From assembly GCF_001487105.1 (NCBI RefSeq), contig NZ_LN913000.1, positions 496,001-560,000 of the forward strand: a stretch of DNA of 64,000 nucleotides, in the 5' to 3' direction. The position numbers and the translations under genes were made by a program. This DNA is from Mediterraneibacter massiliensis (GTDB lineage: Bacteria; Bacillota; Clostridia; Lachnospirales; Lachnospiraceae). Numbering within the stretch: the first letter of the stretch is position 1; each line of letters starts with the position of its first letter. Positions 49,710 to 57,928 of the stretch are shown here, in pieces. Under the pieces are notes generated by a model. It had not been told where the DNA came from. It saw nothing but the letters and a program-made list of their open reading frames with translations, and searched no databases.

Positions 49710-49786
49710 AAATGGGAGCGCGAAAGAACAGCATGCATTCCATGATATGGATTGGCAACCATGCAGAAAAATCGCTGCTCCTATTT
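49710..49786 (+). other. Large branched hairpin after the lipid kinase gene
   Basis: Outer stem AAATGGGAGC (49710-49719) with GCTCCTATTT (49777-49786), then GCGA/TCGC and inner GCATG/CATGC and CCAT/ATGG pairs, followed by T-rich sequence. Probably the terminator of 48761-49681. Its loop side faintly recalls the dispersed element (GCGAAAGAACAGCATG) but is too short to assign. Confidence 0.5.
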
Positions 49787-49822
49787 CATATTTGATTACC
49801 TTTTTGATTACCTTAGAATTTT

Positions 49823-49871
49823 AAAGAAAAAAGAAAATGCCAAAAAACCGTGTGGTTGACAGCTTTTTGGC
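49823..49871 (-). terminator. Terminator of tRNA-Glu
   Basis: On the minus strand the stem GCCAAAAA / TTTTTGGC (49871-49864 and 49846-49839) is followed by a T-rich run, 13 bases after the tRNA 3' end. Confidence 0.75.
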
Positions 49872-49883
49872 ATGTATGAAAAG

Positions 49884-49955
49884 TGACTCCAAGGGGAATC
49901 GAACCCCTGATTCCAGCGTGAGAGGCTAGCGTCTTAACCGCTTGACCATGGAGCC
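49884..49955 (-). tRNA. tRNA-Glu (anticodon CTC)
   Basis: A 72-base cloverleaf on the minus strand. Acceptor GGCTCCA pairs with TGGAGTC, the D arm is GTC...GAC, and the anticodon stem CTAGC/GCTGG holds loop CTCTCAC with anticodon CTC (reads GAG). The T arm contains GGTTCGATTCC. The 3' CCA is not encoded. No other tRNA adjoins it. Confidence 0.95.
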
Positions 49956-50106
49956 ATATGAAATTTTAGCTGTGTGAAAATGAATCAATCTTTCACAAGC
50001 GAATTTTATTATACTATAAACTTCTGGATTATGCAAGAACTTTTTTGCTTTTTATTTTTTTATTTGCAAGATTTTTAATGTCTTTTTTATGCCCTGGATT
50101 TATGGA

Positions 50107-50135
50107 TTGTTTTTTAGAGTATGATGGGATATAAT
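50107..50135 (+). promoter_or_regulatory. Promoter of fba
   Basis: TTGTTT (50107-50112) and TATAAT (50130-50135), 17-bp spacer, about 65 bases before the start codon. The stretch 49956-50106 is AT-rich and otherwise featureless. Confidence 0.65.
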
Positions 50136-50202
50136 GAGAACAGATTTAAAACTTATTGTCAGCCCGTTAATAGGAGTAAAGACAGAATTGGAGGAAGAGA
50201 AT

Positions 50203-51066
50203 ATGTTAGTATCAGCAACAGAAATGCTTCAGAAAGCAAAAGCAGGACATTATGCAGTAGGACAGTTTAACATTAATAATCTGGAGTGGACAAAAGCTAT
50301 CCTGCTGACAGCACAGGAATGTAACTCACCGGTTATCCTGGGGGTTTCAGAGGGTGCAGGTAAATATATGACAGGCTATAAGACAGTGGTTGGAATGGTA
50401 AATGGAATGATAGAAGAACTGGGCATCACAGTTCCGGTAGCGCTGCACTTAGATCACGGCAGCTATGAAGGATGTATGAAATGTGTAGAAGCAGGCTTCT
50501 CATCTATTATGTTTGACGGTTCTCACTATCCAATCGAAGAAAATGTAGAAAAGACGAAAGAACTTGTTAAGATCGCGCACGAAAATCATATGTCTATTGA
50601 AGCAGAGGTTGGTTCTATCGGCGGAGAGGAAGACGGTGTGATTGGCAGAGGTGAATGTGCTGATCCGCAGGAATGTAAAATGATCGCAGACCTGGGAATC
50701 GATTTTCTGGCTGCGGGAATAGGGAACATTCATGGAAAATACCCAGAGAATTGGGAAGGATTAAGCTTTGATACTCTGGACGCGATCCAGCAGCTGACAG
50801 GGGATATGCCTCTGGTTCTTCATGGCGGTACAGGGATACCGGAAGATATGATTAAGAAAGCAATCGGGCTTGGCGTCGCAAAGATCAATGTAAATACAGA
50901 ATGTCAGCTGTCTTTTGCGGCAGCTACAAGGAAATATGTAGAGGCAGGAAAAGATCTGGAGGGCAAAGGTTTTGACCCGAGAAAATTACTGAAGCCTGGT
51001 ACAGAGGCAATTATGCAGACAGTGAAAGAGAAGATGGAATTATTCGGTTCTGTAGGAAAGGCGTAA
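50203..51066 (+). CDS. fba: Class II fructose-1,6-bisphosphate aldolase
   Basis: A 287-residue zinc aldolase of glycolysis and gluconeogenesis. Zinc and substrate motifs: 'VALHLDHGSYEGCMKCVEAGFSS' (in part), 'IEAEVGSIGGEED', 'GNIHGKYP', 'LVLHGGTGIPEDMI' and 'KINVNTE'. Start 50203 has GGAGGAAG upstream; the longer frame to 50134 begins at the -10 box. A tagatose- or deoxysugar-bisphosphate activity cannot be excluded, but the isolated locus fits the housekeeping enzyme. Confidence 0.95.
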   Translation: MLVSATEMLQKAKAGHYAVGQFNINNLEWTKAILLTAQECNSPVILGVSEGAGKYMTGYKTVVGMVNGMIEELGITVPVALHLDHGSYEGCMKCVEAGFSSIMFDGSHYPIEENVEKTKELVKIAHENHMSIEAEVGSIGGEEDGVIGRGECADPQECKMIADLGIDFLAAGIGNIHGKYPENWEGLSFDTLDAIQQLTGDMPLVLHGGTGIPEDMIKKAIGLGVAKINVNTECQLSFAAATRKYVEAGKDLEGKGFDPRKLLKPGTEAIMQTVKEKMELFGSVGKA

Positions 51067-51110
51067 TGCCAGAGCAGGAAGAAAATAGTGTCAAAAAATG
51101 AAAGATTTAC

Positions 51111-51139
51111 TTGCCTTTTTTCGGCGCTTGCGTTATACT
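51111..51139 (+). promoter_or_regulatory. Promoter of glnN
   Basis: TTGCCT (51111-51116) and TATACT (51134-51139) with a 17-bp spacer. Transcription would begin near 51146, leaving a leader of about 85 bases that holds a terminator. Confidence 0.65.
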
Positions 51140-51157
51140 AACATACGCAGATGTGAC

Positions 51158-51192
51158 AGGGGCGTTCCAGCATGGTTGGAGTGCCCTTTTTT
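51158..51192 (+). terminator. Terminator-like hairpin in the glnN leader
   Basis: GGGCGTTCCA (51159-51168) pairs with TGGAGTGCCC (51176-51185) through a seven-base loop, followed by six T (51186-51191). It lies between promoter and start codon, so it could attenuate glnN. A small hairpin (ACAT/ATGT, six-base loop) precedes it at about 51141-51154. Confidence 0.75.
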
Positions 51193-51231
51193 CTGCTTTG
51201 TTGTGAAAAAACATGGAGAAAGGGAAAAACT

Positions 51232-53346
51232 ATGAACACAGAAAAGTTCAATGTAGCCGACATTTTTGGAGAAAATGTATTTAATGATACTGTGATGCAG
51301 GAACGGCTGCCTAAAAAAGTTTACAAGAATCTGAAGAATACGATTCAAGAGGGAAAAGAATTAGATCTTGAGACAGCGGATGTAATCGCGCACGAAATGA
51401 AAGAATGGGCAATAGAAAAGGGCGCGACACACTATACGCATTGGTTTTTGCCGCTGACAGGTGTGACGGCGGAAAAGCATGATTCTTTTATTTCCGCACC
51501 TCTTCCCAGCGGGAAGATCTTAATGAGTTTCTCTGGTAAAGAGTTGATCAAAGGGGAACCAGATGCTTCTTCTTTTCCTTCAGGAGGGCTGAGGGCTACA
51601 TTTGAAGCCAGAGGCTATACAGCATGGGACTGTACCTCTCCGGCATTCGTCAGACAGGATGCCGCAGGAGCTACTCTTTGTATTCCAACGGCATTTTGTT
51701 CTTATACAGGAGAAGCGCTGGATCAGAAGACGCCGCTTCTGCGTTCTATGGAAGCGATCAATGGGCAGGCATTAAGGCTTCTTAGACTTTTTGGAAACAC
51801 GACGTCCAAGAAAGTGACGCCGTCTGTAGGGGCGGAGCAGGAATATTTTTTGGTAAATGCGAAGAAATTTCTCCAGAGAAAAGATCTGATCTATACAGGA
51901 CGCACCTTGTTTGGAGCTATGCCGCCTAAAGGGCAGGAGTTGGACGATCATTATTTCGGCACTATACGTCAGCGGATTGCTTCATTTATGCGGGATGTGA
52001 ATATTGAACTGTGGAAAGTAGGCGTATCTTCTAAGACACAGCATAATGAAGTGGCGCCGGCGCAGCACGAATTGGCTCCGATCTATACAGAGGCAAATAT
52101 TGCGGTAGACCACAATCAGATCGTTATGCAGACGTTAAAACGTGTGGCAAGCCAGCACGGAATGAAGTGTCTGCTTCATGAGAAGCCTTTTGCAGGGGTG
52201 AACGGCTCGGGAAAACATAATAACTGGTCGATCATAACAGATGACGGTATTAATATGTTGGATCCTGGGAAGACACCCCATGAAAATATCCAATTTCTGC
52301 TGATCTTGACCTGCATTTTAAAAGCGGTAAACCGACATGCAGACCTGCTGCGTGAATCTGCGGCGGATCCGGGGAATGATCACAGGCTGGGAGCAAATGA
52401 AGCACCTCCGGCGATTATTTCTGTTTTTCTTGGAGAACAGTTAGAAGATGTCATAGATCAGCTGATCAGTACAGGAGAGGCAACACATAGTATAAAAGGT
52501 GAGAGGCTGGAAACAGGAGTTAGGACATTGCCGGAATTGGTAAAGGATGCTACAGATAGAAACCGTACGTCTCCGTTTGCTTTTACAGGAAATAAATTTG
52601 AATTCCGCATGGTTGGTTCAAGGGATTCTATCGCTTCTTCTAATATTGTATTGAACACAATTGTCGCAGAGGCGTTTTCCGAAGCCTGTGATGAGTTGGA
52701 ACAGGCAGAAGATTTCCAACTTGCGGTACATGATTTGATCAAGAAATATGCGACAGAGAATCAGAGGATTATCTTTAATGGGGACGGTTATTCTGAAGCG
52801 TGGGTGGAAGAAGCGGAAAAGAGAGGCCTGCATAATATCCGTTCTATGGTTGAGGCGATCCCGGCTATGGTCTCTGATAAAGCAGTCGCTTTGTTTGAGA
52901 AGTTTGGCGTGTTTACAAAGGCAGAATTAGAGTCCCGGGCGGAAATCCAGTACGAATCTTACGCAAAGGCAATCAATATCGAAGCGCGTACTATGATCGA
53001 CATGGCAAGAAAGCAGTTTATTCCCGCGGTCATGAAATATACGAAGGAACTGGCAGATACGGTTAATGCAGTGACAGCGGCAGGAGCGGACGCAAGCGTG
53101 CAGTTAGATTGTCTGAAAGAAGTGTCGGAACTTTTAAAAGAGACAAGAGAAGCGCTGAGAGGACTGGAGAATGTGGTCCGAGAAGCCGGGGAAAAAGAAG
53201 AAGGACCGGAAGAAGCAAAATTTTTCTATTATACGGTTGTTCCTGCTATGGAAAATCTGCGTACGCCGGTGGATAAACTGGAGATGATCGTTGATAAAGA
53301 AGCGTGGCCTATGCCGTCTTATGGAGATCTGCTTTTTGAAGTGTAG
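51232..53346 (+). CDS. glnN: Glutamine synthetase type III
   Basis: A 704-residue GSIII, making glutamine from glutamate, ammonia and ATP. The large size, 'THYTHWFLPLTGVTAEKHDSF' (in part), 'SVGAEQEYFLVN', 'NEVAPAQHELAPIY', 'EKPFAGVNGSGKHNNWSI' and the C-terminal helical extension are typical of the type III enzyme of Clostridia and Bacteroides, not of GlnA. Start 51232 follows AAAGGG; the longer frame to 51172 overlaps the leader hairpin. Confidence 0.96.
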   Translation: MNTEKFNVADIFGENVFNDTVMQERLPKKVYKNLKNTIQEGKELDLETADVIAHEMKEWAIEKGATHYTHWFLPLTGVTAEKHDSFISAPLPSGKILMSFSGKELIKGEPDASSFPSGGLRATFEARGYTAWDCTSPAFVRQDAAGATLCIPTAFCSYTGEALDQKTPLLRSMEAINGQALRLLRLFGNTTSKKVTPSVGAEQEYFLVNAKKFLQRKDLIYTGRTLFGAMPPKGQELDDHYFGTIRQRIASFMRDVNIELWKVGVSSKTQHNEVAPAQHELAPIYTEANIAVDHNQIVMQTLKRVASQHGMKCLLHEKPFAGVNGSGKHNNWSIITDDGINMLDPGKTPHENIQFLLILTCILKAVNRHADLLRESAADPGNDHRLGANEAPPAIISVFLGEQLEDVIDQLISTGEATHSIKGERLETGVRTLPELVKDATDRNRTSPFAFTGNKFEFRMVGSRDSIASSNIVLNTIVAEAFSEACDELEQAEDFQLAVHDLIKKYATENQRIIFNGDGYSEAWVEEAEKRGLHNIRSMVEAIPAMVSDKAVALFEKFGVFTKAELESRAEIQYESYAKAINIEARTMIDMARKQFIPAVMKYTKELADTVNAVTAAGADASVQLDCLKEVSELLKETREALRGLENVVREAGEKEEGPEEAKFFYYTVVPAMENLRTPVDKLEMIVDKEAWPMPSYGDLLFEV

Positions 53347-53352
53347 AGAAAT

Positions 53353-53396
53353 ACAGAAAAAGGGAGCTGTACATATGTACGGCTCCTTTTTCTGTA
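53353..53396. terminator. Bidirectional terminator between glnN and the CocE gene
   Basis: ACAGAAAAAGGGAGC... pairs with its near-perfect complement (arms about 53353-53374 and 53375-53396), with A-run and T-run on either side. It serves the convergent genes. Confidence 0.88.
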
Positions 53397-53402
53397 AGAA
53401 AG

Positions 53403-55247
53403 TTAGTGAGTGCTGCCTTTTCCGCTTCCTCCGACGATGATATCATCGTCCACGATAGGCTGCAGCCAGAGTTCTCCTGGCGTTTCGGGAATATAAGGCA
53501 TCAATATGTAGGAAGGGTAATCCTTGTCACGGTAAATCTTGTAATTGATCGTATTTGCGCTTGGGATTGGTCCAAGGTGATCCATTTTAGCCTGCCATGC
53601 ACCGGATTGAGGCTCGAAGTTGTCCATGGCTTTGATTTCCAGTTCAATCGCAGAGCCTGCCGGGAATACCATACCAATCGGATTGATCTCGATAACGTAC
53701 TCGCGGATTTCGCCTGGGGTCACAGGGATTCTCTTTGTATAGTCATGTACCGGGCGGCCGATCTGACTCTTTTCTTTATCAAGCGGATAACTTGCTTTCA
53801 GAGATCCGGTGCGGCATACAGGAAGGCGGGTTCCGCCGGGGGTGATCTGGTGCAGTTTTACGATGAAGTTGGCGTCGCTGCTGTCGATTGCTGCCCATAG
53901 ATGGAGCTCGATCGGTCCGGTGAATTCTGTCGGACGGTTGAAGCGGTCTGTACGGTAAGTCAGTTTTTCCACCTCTGTAGTAATGTGAGGAGGACGGTGT
54001 GTAAAACTGTCCGGCGGCAGACTGCCTTCCACGACAGGTTCCCAGCGCAGGTTGCCGAATGTATGCAGATAAAGTTTTTTCCAGTGTGTTCTTGCCAGTG
54101 GATATTCGTGTTCGTAACGATAACCACGTCCGATAATATTTAATTTCATCGGAGGTTCGTCTACAATACCGGTATCGATACCTTTCATCCAGTAATCATA
54201 CCAGCGAAGCTGTTCCTCGTTCATGAAGCGATAAGGCAGTTCCATGCCATTATATCCTTCCATGACGCCGCAGCGTTTGTATACGTTTAGTTCTTTGGAG
54301 TTCATGGCATTAAATACAGGAGCTGACCAACGTCCGTTAGGAGCCCATCCGCACTTAAAGTATACAGGCACCTTGATTTTGTCATACTTATATTTCATAG
54401 AACGTGGGCGCCAGAAATCATCTTCTTGTGGATGCAGCAGGTAGTCCAGATAGAAAGTATGATATTTTGGAGGCCATACGTTGAACATTTTGTTGAAATA
54501 TGTGTTGATGGCAATATCTGGATCTTTTTGTACTTCTTCAATCCGTTCTTTCATTTCTTCTTCAGACATCATTTTGCTGGTCCAGGTAACAGGATTATTT
54601 GCCGGACACAGTTCCCAATACATGTTCATATACGTATCTGCGACACCGCCGTAATAGCCATGCTGGTAATAATCATCCGTATAGCTAAGAGGCATGATAC
54701 ATACTAGATGCGGAGGCTGCAAAGCAGCAGTAAGCGCCTGGATGATCCCAAAATAAGAATAACCGGCAAGGGCTACTTTTTCGGTGCTCCATGGACATTC
54801 TGTACCTGCCCATTCTACATAGTCATAAACATCTTCCTGTTCCTGCGGATTATATACGCCCAGATATTCGCCTTCGCTGCGTCCGATACCGCGTCCGTCG
54901 GGAATGATATAGGTATATCCCCTTTGTACAAAGAAATCAATATCGCCAGCTTCCAGACTATGGTCAAAATAGTTGGATGTTCCCGGCAAAGAGCCGTGGC
55001 GCATGCGCTGCATTTTCTTGCCGTAGGCGGAATATGCAATGAGAGAAGGCGCTTTTTCGATCTCTGCCGGATGGTATACGTCCACATATGTTTTTGTGCC
55101 GTCTCGCAGGATGACTTCTACGTTTTCTTCTAGTTTTACGGTATAGACCGGTTTGGAGAGTTTATCAAGATTCTTGGTGTAACGTCTGTCCCAATATACA
55201 GGAACTTTTTCCAGACCGGTCTCTTCATAGAATTGTTCTTGGTTCAT
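53403..55247 (-). CDS. CocE/NonD-family alpha/beta hydrolase, paralogue 1
   Basis: A 614-residue serine hydrolase of the X-Pro dipeptidyl-peptidase/CocE family. It has an N-terminal alpha/beta-hydrolase domain with the nucleophile Ser164 in 'AGYSYFG' and 'PDGRGIGRSEGEYLG' before it. The C-terminal jelly-roll (about residues 410-600, 'PGEIREYVIEINPIGMVFPAGSAIELEI' in part) is typical. Family members cut acyl esters or proline peptides. It shares long stretches with the gene at 57929. No signal peptide is seen, so it is cytosolic. GGAGG precedes the ATG. Confidence 0.92.
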   Translation of the reverse strand: MNQEQFYEETGLEKVPVYWDRRYTKNLDKLSKPVYTVKLEENVEVILRDGTKTYVDVYHPAEIEKAPSLIAYSAYGKKMQRMRHGSLPGTSNYFDHSLEAGDIDFFVQRGYTYIIPDGRGIGRSEGEYLGVYNPQEQEDVYDYVEWAGTECPWSTEKVALAGYSYFGIIQALTAALQPPHLVCIMPLSYTDDYYQHGYYGGVADTYMNMYWELCPANNPVTWTSKMMSEEEMKERIEEVQKDPDIAINTYFNKMFNVWPPKYHTFYLDYLLHPQEDDFWRPRSMKYKYDKIKVPVYFKCGWAPNGRWSAPVFNAMNSKELNVYKRCGVMEGYNGMELPYRFMNEEQLRWYDYWMKGIDTGIVDEPPMKLNIIGRGYRYEHEYPLARTHWKKLYLHTFGNLRWEPVVEGSLPPDSFTHRPPHITTEVEKLTYRTDRFNRPTEFTGPIELHLWAAIDSSDANFIVKLHQITPGGTRLPVCRTGSLKASYPLDKEKSQIGRPVHDYTKRIPVTPGEIREYVIEINPIGMVFPAGSAIELEIKAMDNFEPQSGAWQAKMDHLGPIPSANTINYKIYRDKDYPSYILMPYIPETPGELWLQPIVDDDIIVGGSGKGSTH

Positions 55248-55348
55248 AATCGTACCTCCTATGTTTTGATAAACCCAGTATATCGGAAAATAGTATATAA
55301 AGTCTGTCTATAATGTGACACAAGAGAAAAATTTCTGAAAAAATAAAA

Positions 55349-56083
55349 TCAGATATTCAGTTCGCTGTCCAAAATAATATCCAGAAGTCGGTTGAAATCC
55401 AGGACTTTTAAGTGTCCGCGTTCGGTCTGGATAATATTTTCTTTGCGCCAGTTCCCTAAAATCTTTGCGGCAGTCTGGCGTGCCATACCGGACGAAGCTG
55501 CAAGGGAACTCTGGGTGATGCGGATCGTCATATTCTTTTGGCTGCTGTTGGTCGTCAGATTGACGATGATGGAGGCCAGACGTCCCGGAGCATCCAGATA
55601 CATGGCGTTGACCATATGCTGCGCGGAATTTAGGAGGCGGTCGATCAATTCCTGGATGATGACACGGCAAACAGAAGCGTTGTCCCAGACGGTTTTTAAG
55701 AACCAAGTTTTGGGAAGCGAGATCAAACGGCAGTCTTCCAGTGCCAGAGCCGTATTGGGATAGGGTTTATCGCAAAGCATTCCCATTTCACCGAAATATT
55801 CCCCATCATTTCGCACTTTCACGATCACATCTGCGCTGCTTCCATAGAAAACCGATTCCATAACATATCCCGACTGGATGATATAAAGGTGGGCGGAACT
55901 GTCGCCGATATAATAGATCGCTTCCCCTTTCTTTTTTGTGAGGACCTTACAGTGGGAGGTCAGTTCGATCAGCTGGTGCATAGTGAGCTCTCGGAAAAGG
56001 GCCGTAGATTTCAGGATAGGGAAAATTTCCTGCTGTTCTTTAGAAAGTTCATTCAATTTGAGTGAGTTTTGAGTTGTTGCCAT
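55349..56083 (-). CDS. Crp/Fnr-family transcriptional regulator
   Basis: A 244-residue regulator with a cyclic-nucleotide-binding-fold sensor (about residues 30-150, 'KKGEAIYYIGDSSAHLYIIQSGYV') and a winged helix ('MTIRITQSSLAASSGMARQTAAKILGNWRKENII' in part). No cysteine cluster like that of Fnr is present. Start 56083 has AAGGAAGG upstream. Its gene lies between a CocE gene and the divergent permease gene, so it probably controls this module; the ligand is unknown. Confidence 0.9.
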   Translation of the reverse strand: MATTQNSLKLNELSKEQQEIFPILKSTALFRELTMHQLIELTSHCKVLTKKKGEAIYYIGDSSAHLYIIQSGYVMESVFYGSSADVIVKVRNDGEYFGEMGMLCDKPYPNTALALEDCRLISLPKTWFLKTVWDNASVCRVIIQELIDRLLNSAQHMVNAMYLDAPGRLASIIVNLTTNSSQKNMTIRITQSSLAASSGMARQTAAKILGNWRKENIIQTERGHLKVLDFNRLLDIILDSELNI

Positions 56084-56426
56084 GTTATCCTTCCTTTCTA
56101 GATGATCAATAGTTCTAGCAATATTTACAGGCATGATTTGCCTGATAAGATATATCCATCCGGGTATCCGCGCAATACATGCTTTATAGGGGACGCCAGA
56201 TGAGGTATAATTTATAAAATTCTATCACAAAAGAATATAGAATTAAAGAAAAATTACAATTTATGTAATCTTTCTGAGATAATACTATTATAAAATGCAC
56301 AGAAAAATTGAAGGATGAAAAATAAAATTATGCAAAGTAGTGAAAATGTAACTTGAGTGACAGAAGGGGGCTTTTAAAATATTTATAATAATGCCATAAA
56401 AAATCTGACAGAAAAGAGGTAATGGG
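56084..56426. promoter_or_regulatory. Divergent regulatory region with 17-bp palindrome
   Basis: An AT-rich intergenic region between the Crp-family gene and the permease gene. ATTACA (56253-56258) and TGTAAT (56264-56269) form a perfect inverted repeat with a five-base centre, the size of a Crp/Fnr-type operator. A TATTATAAA stretch near 56285-56294 may belong to the permease promoter. No gene is seen. Confidence 0.5.
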
Positions 56427-57815
56427 ATGAAAAAACAGAAAATGAAACTCATGTCATGTATTCTGATGGGGGTTGGAAGTATTATTGGTGCCAGTGTATT
56501 TGCATCGACACCGATCGCCATCAAGATCGTCGGTGGGAATGGCATTGTTATTGGATTCATTTGCGCGGCGCTGTTTGTATTCCTACGCAGTATCCCGGAA
56601 ATGCTCCTTGTTTCTGCTCTTCCGGCAAATGGTGGTTCTTACATGTATCTGACCCGTATGGTACATCCGGTCATGGGAACCTGGGACGCTTTCAATGAAT
56701 TGGCTGTGGGAGTTTTGAAGATCGGCACAATGGCGCTGACTTTTTCTACCTATTTCTGTATGCTGGTCCCGGCGTGTCCTGAATGGCTGGCGGCATGTGC
56801 CTGTATTGTCCTTTTCACTATCATTTCCTGCTATGGGATCAAGATTTCTTCTACCGTCCAGGATATTTGCGTGGCAGTGCTTTTAGTAGCGCTTGCAGTG
56901 TATGTCTTAGGCGGCTGGGGAGCGACGGTCGTATCTCTAGGGGAAGTGATCACGTCTACGGTACAGCTGAGCGCTTTGTGGGCAGCTATGGGAATCATGC
57001 ACGGCAGTTTGATCGGGGCGAACGTATTGTACTACTCTGCGGAGGAAATTGAGAATCCGGGAAAGAACGTGCCGATCGCTTATCTGGTAAGTACATTGGT
57101 AGTAGCAGTTGTATATGCGCTGATCGCTTACATAACAGTCGGTGTGGAACCGAACTTCTACGAGATCGATAACCTGGCGACGGTGGCAGATAAATTCATG
57201 AGTCCGGCAGTATGGGTATTCTTTATCGCAGGAGGCGCCCTGCTGGCGATCGTGACGAGTATCAACTCCGCTATGATGATGTTCTCTCGTATCAACTTTG
57301 CGGCTGCCAGAGACGGTCTATTCCCGCAGAAAATTTGCGAGAACAACAAACATGGAGCGCCGGCATGGTCACTGTGGCTGAATTCTATTTTGGCAATGGC
57401 GATGATCATCGGCGGTTTCAATCTGGATGACGTGGTAAAAGTAACGACGATTCCAGGGCTGCTTCTTTTACCGATCACATTTTTAAGTGTCTTCATGCTG
57501 CCAAAATATTATCCGAATGCGTACAAAGCAGCTTATATTAAGACACCCCATGTCCTCAACTGTATTTTGACGGCGGCAGCTGCTGTCATGTCAGTAGTCC
57601 TTGGATATTATGTGTTGTTCCAGATGGCGCCGCACAATTGGATCATGATGATTTGCTATTATGCAGTGGCGATCGTTTATACACTGGCACGAAGAAGCTA
57701 TGTGCAGAAAAAAGAAGGGTATGATATCTTCAAACGAATGAAAGAAACGTATGAGCCATGGGAAAAATTAGAAGAGGCTGCCAAAGAACAGCTGGGAGTA
57801 AAGGCTGTAAAATAA
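56427..57815 (+). CDS. APC-family amino acid permease
   Basis: A 462-residue transporter with twelve or so membrane segments. 'GVGSIIGASVFASTPIAIK' in segment one is the substrate-binding unwound region of APC carriers, and 'SALPANGGSYMYLTRMVHP' is the conserved APC stretch. It probably imports an amino acid or short conjugate handled by the neighbouring hydrolases. A hairpin at 57851-57892 ends the transcript. Confidence 0.88.
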   Translation: MKKQKMKLMSCILMGVGSIIGASVFASTPIAIKIVGGNGIVIGFICAALFVFLRSIPEMLLVSALPANGGSYMYLTRMVHPVMGTWDAFNELAVGVLKIGTMALTFSTYFCMLVPACPEWLAACACIVLFTIISCYGIKISSTVQDICVAVLLVALAVYVLGGWGATVVSLGEVITSTVQLSALWAAMGIMHGSLIGANVLYYSAEEIENPGKNVPIAYLVSTLVVAVVYALIAYITVGVEPNFYEIDNLATVADKFMSPAVWVFFIAGGALLAIVTSINSAMMMFSRINFAAARDGLFPQKICENNKHGAPAWSLWLNSILAMAMIIGGFNLDDVVKVTTIPGLLLLPITFLSVFMLPKYYPNAYKAAYIKTPHVLNCILTAAAAVMSVVLGYYVLFQMAPHNWIMMICYYAVAIVYTLARRSYVQKKEGYDIFKRMKETYEPWEKLEEAAKEQLGVKAVK

Positions 57816-57850
57816 ACAGGAAGCAGTGTGAAATAGAAAAATAAATTTTG

Positions 57851-57892
57851 AAAATGGTGTGTATGTGACAACGCTGCACACCTATTTCTTTT
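57851..57892 (+). terminator. Terminator after the permease gene
   Basis: AAAATGGTGTG (57851-57861) pairs with CACACCTATTT (57877-57887), followed by CTTTT. Confidence 0.65.
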
Positions 57893-57928
57893 ATGATAAC
57901 AATAGAATAGACAAGGAGGTAAACGGAA

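Noticed and set aside
49710..49786. Fourth copy of the dispersed 3'-end element
   Set aside because: Only about 16 bases (GCGAAAGAACAGCATG) resemble it and the rest of the hairpin is unrelated.
51111..51192. ANTAR-type double hexaloop antiterminator before glnN
   Set aside because: Two hairpins are present, but the first loop ACGCAG lacks G at position four and the second loop has seven bases, so the consensus is not met.
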